DNA of 64,000 bases, taken from positions 1,098,753 through 1,162,752 of the forward strand of contig NZ_LMLU01000001.1 of assembly GCF_001422665.1 (NCBI RefSeq), in the 5' to 3' direction. This stretch comes from Arthrobacter sp. Leaf234. Its GTDB lineage: Bacteria; Actinomycetota; Actinomycetes; Actinomycetales; Micrococcaceae. Below are positions 15,795-24,242 of the stretch, piece by piece. The notes beneath the pieces are model-generated. The model did no database searches. It was not told where the DNA came from and saw only the letters and a list, made by a program, of their open reading frames with translations. A program made the position numbers and the translations under genes. Within the stretch, counting starts at the first letter, position 1. Each line of letters begins with the position of its first letter.

Positions 15795-17306
15795 ATGCAG
15801 AACGCACGCCTCACCCTCGACCCCCACTTCACGGTCGGGCCGATCAACCGCAACATCTTCGGCGGTTTCGTCGAACACCTCGGCCGCCACGTGTACGACG
15901 GCATCTACGAGCCCGGCCACGCCACGGCCGACGACGAAGGCTTCCGCCAGGACGTCGTCGAACTGGTCAGGGAGATGGGTGTCTCGACCATCCGCTACCC
16001 GGGCGGCAACTTCGTCTCCGGTTTCCGCTGGGAGGACAGCGTGGGCCCGCGCGAGGAGCGCCCCACGCGCCTCGATCTCGCGTGGCACTCCACGGAGACG
16101 AACCAGGTCGGCATGCACGAGTTCGCCTCCTGGCTGCGGAAGGTGGGCAGCGACCTCATGCTCGCGGTGAACCTCGGGACGCGCGGCACGCTCGAGGCCC
16201 TCGAACTGCTCGAATACGCGAACCTGCCCAAGGGCACGGCACTCGCCGACCAGCGCATGGCCGACGGGCGGCCCGACCCGTTCGACGTGAAGATCTGGTG
16301 CCTCGGCAACGAGATGGACGGTCCCTGGCAGCTCGGGCACCGCTCCGCGGAGGACTACGGCAAGCTCGCCTCCCGCACCGCCAAGGCCATGCGCCAGCTC
16401 GATCCGTCGATCCAGCTCGTGGCCTGCGGATCCTCCAGCGCCCACATGCCGACCTTCGGCGAGTGGGAGCGCGTGGTCCTCTCGCACACGTACGACGACG
16501 TCGACTACATCTCCTGCCACGCCTACTACGAGGAGAAGAACGGCGACCTCGCCTCGTTCCTCGCCTCCGCCGTGGACATGGACCACTTCATCGAATCGGT
16601 GGTCGCCACCGCCGACCACGTGAAGGCCGTCCGCGGCAGCTCGAAGACCATCAACATCTCCTTCGACGAGTGGAACGTCTGGTACATCAGCCGCTTCGAG
16701 AACGTCGACAAGATCCAGGGCCTCGACAACTGGCCGGTCGCCCCGCGCCTGCTGGAGGACTGCTACTCGGTGGCGGACGCCGTCGTGTTCGGCAACCTGA
16801 TGATCTCGCTGCTCAAGCACGCGGACCGCGTGACGTCGGCGTCGCTGGCGCAGCTCGTGAACGTGATCGCGCCGATCATGACGGAGCCGGACGGCCCGGC
16901 GTGGCGCCAGACGACCTTCTACCCGTTCGCCATCACCTCACGCCGGGCGCAGGGCTCCGTCCTCGAACTGAAGCTGGACGCCGGCACGTACGAGAGCGCC
17001 GAGTACGGCGTCGTCCCGCTCGTGGACGCCGTGGCGACGCACGACGACGCCGCAGGTACCGCCGCCGTCTTCCTGGTCAACCGCTCACAGACCGAGGAGA
17101 TCATCGTGACGATCGACATCGCGGCCCTCGAGGGCTTCACCGGCGTCAGCGCCGAGTCGCTGTACGATACGGACGTGTATGCCAAGAACACTCTCGAGGA
17201 GCCCGAGCGCGTGACCATGAAGCCCAACACCACGGCGACGCTCGACGGCGGCGCCGTCACCGTCACGCTGCCACCCGTGTCATGGACGGCCGTAGCCCTC
17301 GCATGA
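15795..17306 (+). CDS. abfA: alpha-N-arabinofuranosidase, glycoside hydrolase family 51
   Basis: This 503-residue retaining glycosidase releases arabinofuranose from arabinoxylan- or arabinan-derived oligosaccharides. The N-terminal (beta/alpha)8 barrel contains IFGGFVEHLGRHVYDGIYEP, RYPGGNFVSGFRWEDSVGP, the acid/base Glu173 in CLGNEMDGPW and the nucleophile Glu292 in SFDEWNVWY; both positions match the GH51 family almost exactly. The C-terminal part is the beta-sandwich. There is no signal peptide, so it acts in the cytoplasm on imported sugars. The stop overlaps the next ATG. It is the enzymatic heart of the LacI-controlled operon. Confidence 0.96.
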   Translation: MQNARLTLDPHFTVGPINRNIFGGFVEHLGRHVYDGIYEPGHATADDEGFRQDVVELVREMGVSTIRYPGGNFVSGFRWEDSVGPREERPTRLDLAWHSTETNQVGMHEFASWLRKVGSDLMLAVNLGTRGTLEALELLEYANLPKGTALADQRMADGRPDPFDVKIWCLGNEMDGPWQLGHRSAEDYGKLASRTAKAMRQLDPSIQLVACGSSSAHMPTFGEWERVVLSHTYDDVDYISCHAYYEEKNGDLASFLASAVDMDHFIESVVATADHVKAVRGSSKTINISFDEWNVWYISRFENVDKIQGLDNWPVAPRLLEDCYSVADAVVFGNLMISLLKHADRVTSASLAQLVNVIAPIMTEPDGPAWRQTTFYPFAITSRRAQGSVLELKLDAGTYESAEYGVVPLVDAVATHDDAAGTAAVFLVNRSQTEEIIVTIDIAALEGFTGVSAESLYDTDVYAKNTLEEPERVTMKPNTTATLDGGAVTVTLPPVSWTAVALA

Positions 17307-18211
17307 ACCACCCCGAATACAGGATCGAGGGCGACGGCTATGCGGCCGTCGTCCTCGGTCTCGGTGCCGCCGTCCGTGAACTGACGTTCGAGGGCCGCCC
17401 CCTCGTGGTCGGCTTCGGCCCCGACGAGGACATGCCCAACTTCCGCGGCGCCTTCGTGGCTCCCTGGCCCAACCGGATCGCCGACGGGCGCTACACGTTC
17501 GACGGCGTCGATCACGAACTGCCGATCAACGAGCCCGAGCGGGGCACGGCCCTCCACGGACTCGTCTTCGACATCCCCTGGACGCTCGTGGAGCACACGG
17601 CCTCCAGCGTGACGCTCGGCTGCACCATCGAGCCGAGCGAGGCGTACCCCTTCACCGTCGCGCTGCACGCGCGCTTCGGCATCGGCCCGGACGGCTTCCG
17701 GACCGAGGTCACAGCGCTGAACACGGGATCCGGCCGGGCTCCCTACGGGGTCTGCCCCCACCCGTACCTGGTCGCGGGCACCTCCGCGCTCGACGACTGG
17801 GTGCTCGAACTCCCCGCCGCGACGGTGCTGACCGTGACTCCCGACCGTCTCCTGCCCGTCGGCAGGGAGGACGTGGACGGGACGCCCTTCGACTTCCGTT
17901 CGGCGCACGCCCTCGGGAACGTGCAGATCGACCACGCGTTCACCGGGATCCAGCGTGACGCCGCGGGGCTCGCGACCGTGCGCCTCATGGACCCTGCCGA
18001 TGGGACGGGGGCGGCGATGACGTGGGACGGGAGCTGCCCCTGGGTCCAGATCCACACCGCGGACCTCCCGAAGAAGCCCGAGAGCACGCGCCTCGGTCTC
18101 GCCGTCGAACCCATGACCTGTCCGCCGGAGGCGTTCAACTCCGGGGAGGACCTCGTGGTGCTCGAGCCCGGGCAGACGCACCGGACGGGTTGGACGATCA
18201 GCGCGCTCTAG
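17303..18211 (+). CDS. aldose 1-epimerase family protein
   Basis: This 302-residue protein has the galactose-mutarotase fold. The catalytic His153 lies in GVCPHPYLV and the catalytic Glu269 in LGLAVEPMTCPPEAFN; WPNRIADGRYTFDG and ALHGLVFD contribute the early sugar-binding segment. It interconverts alpha and beta anomers of the released sugar, so in this operon it would convert arabinose produced by AbfA to the form used downstream. ATG 17303 overlaps the abfA stop (ATGA), arguing for coupled translation; longer in-frame readings upstream lie within abfA. Confidence 0.92.
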   Translation: MNHPEYRIEGDGYAAVVLGLGAAVRELTFEGRPLVVGFGPDEDMPNFRGAFVAPWPNRIADGRYTFDGVDHELPINEPERGTALHGLVFDIPWTLVEHTASSVTLGCTIEPSEAYPFTVALHARFGIGPDGFRTEVTALNTGSGRAPYGVCPHPYLVAGTSALDDWVLELPAATVLTVTPDRLLPVGREDVDGTPFDFRSAHALGNVQIDHAFTGIQRDAAGLATVRLMDPADGTGAAMTWDGSCPWVQIHTADLPKKPESTRLGLAVEPMTCPPEAFNSGEDLVVLEPGQTHRTGWTISAL

Positions 18212-18232
18212 CCGGCGGCGCCGGGCGGATCC

Positions 18233-18862
18233 CTACGGAGTGCGTGAGACCGCGAGCCGGCGGTCGCTCCCGGATGCGGCGCTTCCGCCGTCGACGAGCG
18301 CGAGCAGGTCGTCGAGCACATCGGGCAGGGACCGCGATGCGTCGACGGCCGTGAACGAGGCGAACTCGGGCAGGGCACGGTACCCGGCCTCCAGTGCCGC
18401 CAGGTCCGCCGGGTCCTCCTCGTCGGTGGCGCGGAGCCTCACGCGGTCGACGGCCACGCCGACCGGGACGTCGACGAAGGCGACGACGTCCGCGGCGGGG
18501 AGCAGGCCGAGGAGCCAGGGCACCATCACGCCGCGCGGCAGGCCCCGGGCCGCGCGGAGCGCCAGTTGGCATTCGAGGCCCCGGTCCAGTACGGCGACGC
18601 CGTCGTAGGTCCGCATCCGCATCTCGTTGCGCAGGACGTTGACCACCCGGGCGACCGTCTCGAGTGCGTCGAGGACTCGCGGACCCGGTACGTGTCCGAG
18701 CCGGGCCCACCAGCCGGCCATCGTCCGGCGGCCGGCCGGGTTCCTGAAGACGGCGGCGTCCTGCCCCCGGCGCACGAGGGCCCGCTCCAGCTCGTGCGCT
18801 GCCGTGCTCTTGCCGGAGCCGTCGATACCGATGAGGAGGATGCGCAGCGACGTGCCTTTCAC
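18233..18862 (-). CDS. thymidylate-kinase-like P-loop nucleotide kinase
   Basis: This protein of about 209 residues opens with a Walker A loop GIDGSGKST (about residues 12-20) and has the DR motif in AVLDRGLECQL (near 98) and a DVPVGVAVDRVRLR lid-type segment, all as in thymidylate-kinase-like P-loop proteins. The substrate is unknown: the sequence is divergent from housekeeping Tmk, and these paralogues often act on other phosphorylated or glycan intermediates. The start is uncertain. GTG 18862 is 12 nt after GGAGGT; GTG 18874 abuts the GGAGGT. The gene is convergent with the epimerase gene of the arabinoside operon. Confidence 0.7.
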   Translation of the reverse strand: MKGTSLRILLIGIDGSGKSTAAHELERALVRRGQDAAVFRNPAGRRTMAGWWARLGHVPGPRVLDALETVARVVNVLRNEMRMRTYDGVAVLDRGLECQLALRAARGLPRGVMVPWLLGLLPAADVVAFVDVPVGVAVDRVRLRATDEEDPADLAALEAGYRALPEFASFTAVDASRSLPDVLDDLLALVDGGSAASGSDRRLAVSRTP

Positions 18863-19066
18863 GAGAGGGGACACACCTCCAACGGGAGGTTCCCGCGCGG
18901 TGTTCCCCGTCCTGCGGTCCGACCGGCGGATGCACAGCAACTTCACAGCGCCGGGATGGCTCGACGGCAGGGCCGGCATCCGTGGCCGTCGTGTCGCCGG
19001 GGGAGGCCTTCGCCGGCAGGACACGGCCTGGCCCTGCTCCGTCCGCCCGGTGAGCCGGGTCGAGGG

Positions 19067-20071
19067 CTACTGGCCGAGGACGCGCGGGCGCTCCTCGAGC
19101 GAGCGCAGCAGGTCGAGTTCTTCCCGGCGCGTCAGACCTGATCGCCGGTGGCGCGTCAGTCCCCGCGCGCGCTCGTCGTCGAGCGTGTCCTCGAGGGTCC
19201 GCCGAAGGTCCCGCAAGGTTCCTCCCGCGGCCCTGAAGGCGGCGTTGCTGCGCCGGCTGAAGCCGGAGAAGTCCTCGGGCAGCCAGAGCGGGAGCGATCG
19301 CGGGCCCGCCCAGTGGGTCACGCCCTGTTCCAGCAGCCAGTCCGACGGCGCCTCGACGACCGCACCGGTATGTCCCGCGACCGAGCGCGCCTGGCCCAGC
19401 ATGTCGCCGAAGGAGGTCTCCTCGCCCACCGCGTTGATCGATCCCGTGGTCCCCGCACGGCCGGCGTCGACGGTCCACGCCGCGAGGTCCCGGACATCGA
19501 CGACCTGGACGAAGCGGCCGGCGAGGGTGGGTGCCAGCACGGCGCCGTCGCCCGCCAGGGCGAAGCGCGATATCCAGTAGCCGAAACGGTCGCTGCCGTC
19601 GCCGGGACCGGCGATCAGCCCCGCGCGGACGGTGAGCAGCCGTTCTCCGAGGACCCTGCGCGATTCCTGCTCGCACATGACCTTCGCCGTGGCGTAGTCC
19701 GTGGGATCAGCCCCGACCCCGACGTCGACGAGGGCGGCAGCTTCGTCCGCCCCGGGCTGCGTGTTCGAGGCGTACACCGAGCACGAGGACACCAGCGTCC
19801 AGTGGGCGGCGCGCTCGGCCAGGGCGGCCAGGGCGCCGGAGACGTGCTGCACGTCCCACGAGATCTCGACGACCTCGTCCCAGTCCTCGGAGGCGACGGC
19901 CTGGTAGGCGGCGGGATCCGCGCGGTCGGCTGCAATGAGGACGGCTCCTGCCGGTGGCGGCCCCGCCGTGCCGCGCGCCAGGCAGGTCACCTCGTCCCCC
20001 TCGTCGAGGGACCGCGCCGCGAGTTCCCTGCCGAGCCAGGCCGTGCCACCGAGGATCAGCACGCGTCTCAT
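19067..20071 (-). CDS. NAD-dependent epimerase/dehydratase family protein
   Basis: This 334-residue protein is an extended short-chain dehydrogenase. The N-terminal Rossmann motif is GGTAWLGRELA (about 8-18), with a catalytic region SSCSVYASN near 95-103 and YATAK near 128, giving the Ser-Tyr-Lys arrangement. Such proteins act on nucleotide sugars or reduce carbonyls; the exact substrate cannot be read from the sequence. It lies upstream of the P-loop kinase on the same strand (204-nt gap), so an operon is possible but not shown. ATG 20071 is preferred because the Rossmann strand begins immediately after it. Confidence 0.82.
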   Translation of the reverse strand: MRRVLILGGTAWLGRELAARSLDEGDEVTCLARGTAGPPPAGAVLIAADRADPAAYQAVASEDWDEVVEISWDVQHVSGALAALAERAAHWTLVSSCSVYASNTQPGADEAAALVDVGVGADPTDYATAKVMCEQESRRVLGERLLTVRAGLIAGPGDGSDRFGYWISRFALAGDGAVLAPTLAGRFVQVVDVRDLAAWTVDAGRAGTTGSINAVGEETSFGDMLGQARSVAGHTGAVVEAPSDWLLEQGVTHWAGPRSLPLWLPEDFSGFSRRSNAAFRAAGGTLRDLRRTLEDTLDDERARGLTRHRRSGLTRREELDLLRSLEERPRVLGQ

Positions 20072-20125
20072 GACGCCCCGACCCACCGCACCGTGCGCCT
20101 CACGGCTTTGCGCTCGAGGGCGCCG

Positions 20126-20515
20126 TCACGGGGTCGACCGGCCGGAGCGCGGCACCGCAGCGTCCGCGAGGACCCGTGCCCTGCCGGCGATCGGCGCGTC
20201 CGGAGCAGCTGCCCTCCACCCCGCGTCCGGGCCGTGGTCCTCGCTCGCCGCCCGCGCCAGGCGCGCGGCGAGCGTCCTGGCCTCGCACAGCCGCTCCGGC
20301 GGGCATGCGGGGACCGTTGGCAGGGCGAACTGCGGACCGGGCGCAGGGTCGGCGCGCATCGCGGCGGGGACGCCGGTGGAGAAACAGGAGCGCGCCAGGA
20401 CCATCCCGCCCGCGGCGAGAAGGAGGAACGGGTAGCCCCGGATGCCCGCGAAGAGCGCGAGGATCCCGAGGGAGGTGCTGAGCAGGCCGAGTGGTACGAG
20501 GAGTCTAGAAGCCAT
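20126..20515 (-). CDS. small membrane protein of unknown function
   Basis: This 129-residue frame starts with two hydrophobic segments (LLVPLGLLSTSLGILALFAGI and PFLLLAAGGMVLARSCF, residues 5-45), followed by a hydrophilic Pro/Ala/Arg-rich cytoplasmic or external tail. No family was recognised. A run of membrane segments beside an actinobacterial codon pattern supports a real gene, but there is no clear ribosome binding site before ATG 20515, and a longer frame from 20551 is possible. It lies just upstream of the epimerase gene, 54 nt away on the same strand. Confidence 0.5.
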   Translation of the reverse strand: MASRLLVPLGLLSTSLGILALFAGIRGYPFLLLAAGGMVLARSCFSTGVPAAMRADPAPGPQFALPTVPACPPERLCEARTLAARLARAASEDHGPDAGWRAAAPDAPIAGRARVLADAAVPRSGRSTP

Positions 20516-20733
20516 CACGCGTCCGTCGTCGTTGACTGAGGGTGGTGGCACCGATGGTACCCGCTGTTCCGCCTGGCGGCGCTGCCGGCGCCGCGTGTCC
20601 CGGAGGACCGGCCCGAGGGGGCGGGCCGATCAGGCCGGTTCGGGCGACCGTGCCAGGGGTGCACACCGGGCGCAGCCCTGCCGACGTGCGGGACTGCGCC
20701 CGTTCCCTGTTCCGAGCCGGACCCTCCGCAGTG

Positions 20734-21639
20734 TCATTCCTTCACGGCGCCGGCCGAGGCGTTCATGATGCGCTTCTGGAACACGAAGAACACGATGGCC
20801 ACCGGAACGGTCATGAGGGCCGCAGCCGCGAGCTTCAGCGGGTACTGCGTACCCTGGCTCAGCTGCCCCGAGGAGAGCTGGGCCACGCCCTTGGTCAGCG
20901 TGGTGAGCCCCGGGTCCTGCGTGGAGACGATGAAGTGGTTGAGCTCGTTCCAGGACCCCTGGAAGGACAGGATGACGATCGTCATCACCGCCGGCCGCGC
21001 CATGGGCAGAACCACGGACCAGAAAGTGCGGAACGTCCCGGCGCCGTCGATCCGCGCCTGCTCCTCGACGCTCACGGGGATGGATTCGAAGAAGTTCTTC
21101 ATGATGAACACGCCGGCGGCGTCCGCGAGCAGTGGCAGGATCATCCCGGGATAGGAGTCGTAGATGCCGAGCTGGTTGATCACGAGGAACTTGGGGATCA
21201 GCAGGACCACACCCGGTACCGCCATCACCGCGATGAGCAGCGCGAACACCAGCCCGCGGCCCCGGAAGGGGATGCGCGCGAGCGCATAGCCGGCGAGGGA
21301 GTTGAAGAACACGCGGCCCGCGGTGACGAACAGGGTGACGATGAACGAGTTCCCCGCCCAGGTCGGGAAGTCGGACGCCGCGAAGAGCTGCGTGTAGGCC
21401 GCGGAGGTCCAGTTCTGCGGTACGAGTCCCAGCGGGTTCTGGGCGGCCTCGGGTTCGGTCTTGAACGAGCTCGAGACCTGCACGAGGAACGGCAGGATGT
21501 AGATGAGCGCCAGCACGGCGAGCAGGGCGTAGAGGAACAGCGCCCGGCGGCCCGTCCCGGCGGACCTGCCGCGCTTCCGCCCGGGCGAGGGCGACGACGG
21601 CGGGGTGGGCGTGGCCGGTCGGGTGGCGAGCTGGCTCAT
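20734..21639 (-). CDS. ABC sugar transporter permease 2 (second sugar operon)
   Basis: This 301-residue protein has six predicted membrane spans from about residue 33 (ALFLYALLAVLALIYILPFL) and a MalG-type EAA loop SVEEQARIDGAGTFRTFWSVVLP near 192-214. It is the last gene of the LacI-SBP-permease-permease operon and overlaps the preceding permease gene by 4 nt (ATGA at 21636-21639). The first 30 residues are Pro/Ser/Arg-rich. No ATPase gene accompanies it, so a shared ATPase from elsewhere is again needed. Confidence 0.92.
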   Translation of the reverse strand: MSQLATRPATPTPPSSPSPGRKRGRSAGTGRRALFLYALLAVLALIYILPFLVQVSSSFKTEPEAAQNPLGLVPQNWTSAAYTQLFAASDFPTWAGNSFIVTLFVTAGRVFFNSLAGYALARIPFRGRGLVFALLIAVMAVPGVVLLIPKFLVINQLGIYDSYPGMILPLLADAAGVFIMKNFFESIPVSVEEQARIDGAGTFRTFWSVVLPMARPAVMTIVILSFQGSWNELNHFIVSTQDPGLTTLTKGVAQLSSGQLSQGTQYPLKLAAAALMTVPVAIVFFVFQKRIMNASAGAVKE

Positions 21640-22787
21640 CGCCGTACCTCCCCGACGGGCTCGGCGGGGCTGGACGCGGTCCGCGCCCCCGTGGAGGACA
21701 CGGTCACCGGCACCATGCGGCGCCGCCGGGGCACGTCGCGCTCCCGGAGCGCGAACCGCTGCAGCAGAGTGAGGACCACGATGATGGCGAAGAGGATGAA
21801 AGCGATCGCCGCTCCCTCACCCCAGCGCTGGTTGTTGAAGGCCGAGCTGAAGGAGAGGTAGGCGGGCGTGAGCGTCGTCTTCGCCGGGCCGCCCTGAGTA
21901 CCGGTGTAGATCTGGTCGAACACCTGCCAGGATCCGATCAGGCCGAGGGTCAGCACGGTGAACAGGGTGGGCCGGAGCATCGGCAGGGTGACCAGCCAGA
22001 ACCGCTGCCAGCCGTTGGCACCATCCACCATCGCGGCTTCCTGCACCTCACCACTGATGTTCTGCAGGGCCGCGATGAACAGGAGCATGAACGTCCCCGA
22101 GGTCGTGAAGATCGCCATGAGGATGAAGGCGCTCATGGCCACGGACGGCCCGGCGAGCCATTCCCAGCCGGAGATGCCGAGGAACCCGGGCTCCTGCAGC
22201 GCTCCCGGAGCCGTGCCGACGCCCACGGCCGCGAGGACCACGTGGATCACGCCGCGCGGGTCCTGGAACCAGTTGGGCCCGGTGACCGACACGAAGGAGA
22301 GGATGCGGTTCACCACGCCCGTCGAGCTGAAGAGGAACAGCCAGAGCACCGTGATGGCTACGGAGCTGGTGACCGACGGGAAGTAGAAGGCGGTGCGGAA
22401 GAAGCCTCGGCCGCGCAGGACCTGCCGGTTGACGAGGACCGCGAGGAAGATGCTGAGAGCGGTCTGCAGGGGTACCACGAGCAGGACGTAGTAGAGGTTG
22501 TTGCGGATGGAGGTCCCGAAGTCACGGGAGGTGAGGCCCTCGCCGTCGAGGATGGCTGCGTAGTTCTCGGTCCCGACGAAGCCGACCGACCCCGACAGGG
22601 GACTGCCCCTGCCGGTCCAGTCGGAGACGCTGACCCAGGCCGCCATGAGGACGGGGACCACGAGGAAGAGCCCGAGGATCACGACGACGGGCGAGATGAA
22701 CAGCCAGCCCGTCAGTCCCTGTCGTCCCCGAGGGGTGCGGCGTCGGGTGGTGCCGGCGGTTCCTCGGGGGATGGTCGATGATGCCAC
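21636..22787 (-). CDS. ABC sugar transporter permease 1 (second sugar operon)
   Basis: This 383-residue MalF-type permease begins with an Arg/Thr-rich cytoplasmic stretch, then GWLFISPVVVILGLFLVVPVL (about 27-47). The EAA loop is EVQEAAMVDGANGWQRFWLVTLP near 255-277. It is about 60-80 residues longer than typical because of an extracytoplasmic loop around 150-210 (including WFQDPRGVIHV and GALQEPGFLGISGWEWL), a feature of some oligosaccharide permeases. It overlaps the next gene by 4 nt and follows a strong hairpin after the binding-protein gene. Confidence 0.92.
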   Translation of the reverse strand: MASSTIPRGTAGTTRRRTPRGRQGLTGWLFISPVVVILGLFLVVPVLMAAWVSVSDWTGRGSPLSGSVGFVGTENYAAILDGEGLTSRDFGTSIRNNLYYVLLVVPLQTALSIFLAVLVNRQVLRGRGFFRTAFYFPSVTSSVAITVLWLFLFSSTGVVNRILSFVSVTGPNWFQDPRGVIHVVLAAVGVGTAPGALQEPGFLGISGWEWLAGPSVAMSAFILMAIFTTSGTFMLLFIAALQNISGEVQEAAMVDGANGWQRFWLVTLPMLRPTLFTVLTLGLIGSWQVFDQIYTGTQGGPAKTTLTPAYLSFSSAFNNQRWGEGAAIAFILFAIIVVLTLLQRFALRERDVPRRRRMVPVTVSSTGARTASSPAEPVGEVRR

Positions 22788-22888
22788 CGGCGTGCTCCTT
22801 CGCAGCGATGTTGCAGGGGTCGTCCTGGGAGTCCGTCACCCTCGGGGCGACGGCTGCGGCCCGGCCGTGCAGGCCGGGTCGGTGTGGA

Positions 22889-22928
22889 CCGCGGCAGCGA
22901 CCGGCTTGCGGTCCGGTCGCTGCCGCGG
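22889..22928 (-). terminator. intra-operon hairpin between binding-protein and permease genes
   Basis: CCGCGGCAGCGACCGG at 22889-22904 pairs perfectly with CCGGTCGCTGCCGCGG at 22913-22928: a 16-bp stem with an 8-nt loop, 15 nt after the stop of the binding-protein gene on the minus strand. It sits where the analogous hairpin of the arabinoside operon sits and probably sets the binding-protein to permease ratio. Confidence 0.8.
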
Positions 22929-22943
22929 GGACTGTGGGCCGGT

Positions 22944-24212
22944 CTACCGGGCGTCGGCGAGGACGGCTTCGAGGTCCGGCTGGATGCCGTCGAGGAGTTG
23001 CTGCGGGTCGGCCGTGCGGAGGCTCTCCAGCTGCGCGTTCAGTTCGGCGATGACGTCCACGGCCCCGGGCTGAGCCGGCACGTTCTGCGCGTAGTCGCCA
23101 CCGGCGATGAAGGGCGCGAGATCCGGGTACTCGGTCGACCATTGGTCCGCGGCGGACTGGATGGACGGCATGACGCCGAAGGCCTGGGCGAAGGCGAGCT
23201 GGCTGTCCGCGGAGGTCAGTTGCTCGACCAGCTCACGGGCGCCGGCGATGTTCTCGCTGTCGGCCGCGATGCCCCAGCAGTTGGTGAACTGCAGGGTTCC
23301 CTTCCCGGCGGGGCCCTCGGGCAGCTCGGCGATCGAGTACTCGACGTCGGGGTAGTCCGCGCTCATGGCGCCGGCGATCCAATTGCCCTCGATGACCATG
23401 GCGGCCTGGCCCTTGCCGAAGGCCTCGCCGCCCCATCCCGCGCCGAGGTCCGAGGAGTAGGCGGCTACGCCATCGTCCAGGAGTTGCTGCACGTAGGTGA
23501 GCGCCTCGACGTTCTCCGTGCTGTTCGCCGTCGCCTCGCCGTCGGTGACGAGTCCACCGCCCGCCGCGGCGGCGAAGGCGCCGACGCGCTGGAACTCGGG
23601 GCTGAAGGCGAGCCCGGTGGTGCCGTCCTTCGTGAGGGTCGCGGCGGTGTCGGCCAGCTCGTCCCAGGTGGTGGGGATGTCCTCGTCGGTCAGCCCCGCG
23701 GCGGACCACAGCTGGTCATTGATCACGAGTCCGAGGGTGGAGAAGTCCTTGGGTGCGCAGTACAGCGTGTCCTCGTAGGTGAAGGCCTCGCGGAGGGCGG
23801 GGTAGAAGTCGTCCTTCGCCGCGAGGTCCTCGGCGTAGGGCTCCAGGGACCCGTTCGCCGCGTACCCGGCGAAGGCATCGGCGGAGACGTAGAAGACGTC
23901 GGCAGGATCACCGGAGGCGAAGCCCTGGCTGAGCTGCTGGGGGAGATCCGAGGCCACGTTCACGGTCGCCTCGATGCCGGATTCACCGGACCAGTCGGAG
24001 ACCGCGCTGGTGACGGCGTCGGTCTCGGCCGTGCCGGAGGAGCCGATCAGGACGGTCAGGGGAGCATCGGTGGGCTCGGTCTGGTCGCCGGATCCTTCGC
24101 CGGCATCGGAGAATCCCGATCCTCCGCTGCAGGCGGAGAGGGTGAGCGCTCCCGCGGCCACGAGGGCCGCGGCGGCGAGGCGCCGGGGGGTGCGATGGTT
24201 GCCAGTCGTCAT
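22944..24212 (-). CDS. ABC sugar transporter solute-binding lipoprotein (second sugar operon)
   Basis: This 422-residue protein has a lipoprotein signal peptide ending in LSAC (Cys28) and a Gly/Ser/Glu tether, followed by a family-1 solute-binding fold (LTVLIGSSGTAETDAVTSAV near 53; GDPADVFYVSADAFAGYA near 96; ATTWDELADT-type segment near 185). It captures a carbohydrate for the two downstream permeases. The ligand is unknown; the divergent amylo-glucosidase-like enzyme suggests an alpha-glucan or gluco-oligosaccharide. The gene starts 30 nt after the LacI gene and shares its promoter. Confidence 0.92.
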   Translation of the reverse strand: MTTGNHRTPRRLAAAALVAAGALTLSACSGGSGFSDAGEGSGDQTEPTDAPLTVLIGSSGTAETDAVTSAVSDWSGESGIEATVNVASDLPQQLSQGFASGDPADVFYVSADAFAGYAANGSLEPYAEDLAAKDDFYPALREAFTYEDTLYCAPKDFSTLGLVINDQLWSAAGLTDEDIPTTWDELADTAATLTKDGTTGLAFSPEFQRVGAFAAAAGGGLVTDGEATANSTENVEALTYVQQLLDDGVAAYSSDLGAGWGGEAFGKGQAAMVIEGNWIAGAMSADYPDVEYSIAELPEGPAGKGTLQFTNCWGIAADSENIAGARELVEQLTSADSQLAFAQAFGVMPSIQSAADQWSTEYPDLAPFIAGGDYAQNVPAQPGAVDVIAELNAQLESLRTADPQQLLDGIQPDLEAVLADAR

Positions 24213-24242
24213 TGTCTGTGTCCTTCGTGGGAGGTGGTGCTG

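Noticed and set aside
18863-19066. N-terminal extension of the P-loop kinase up to 19024
   Set aside because: Extra residues are Arg/Pro-rich and lie upstream of the GGAGGT site; the Walker A loop sits 12 residues after GTG 18862.
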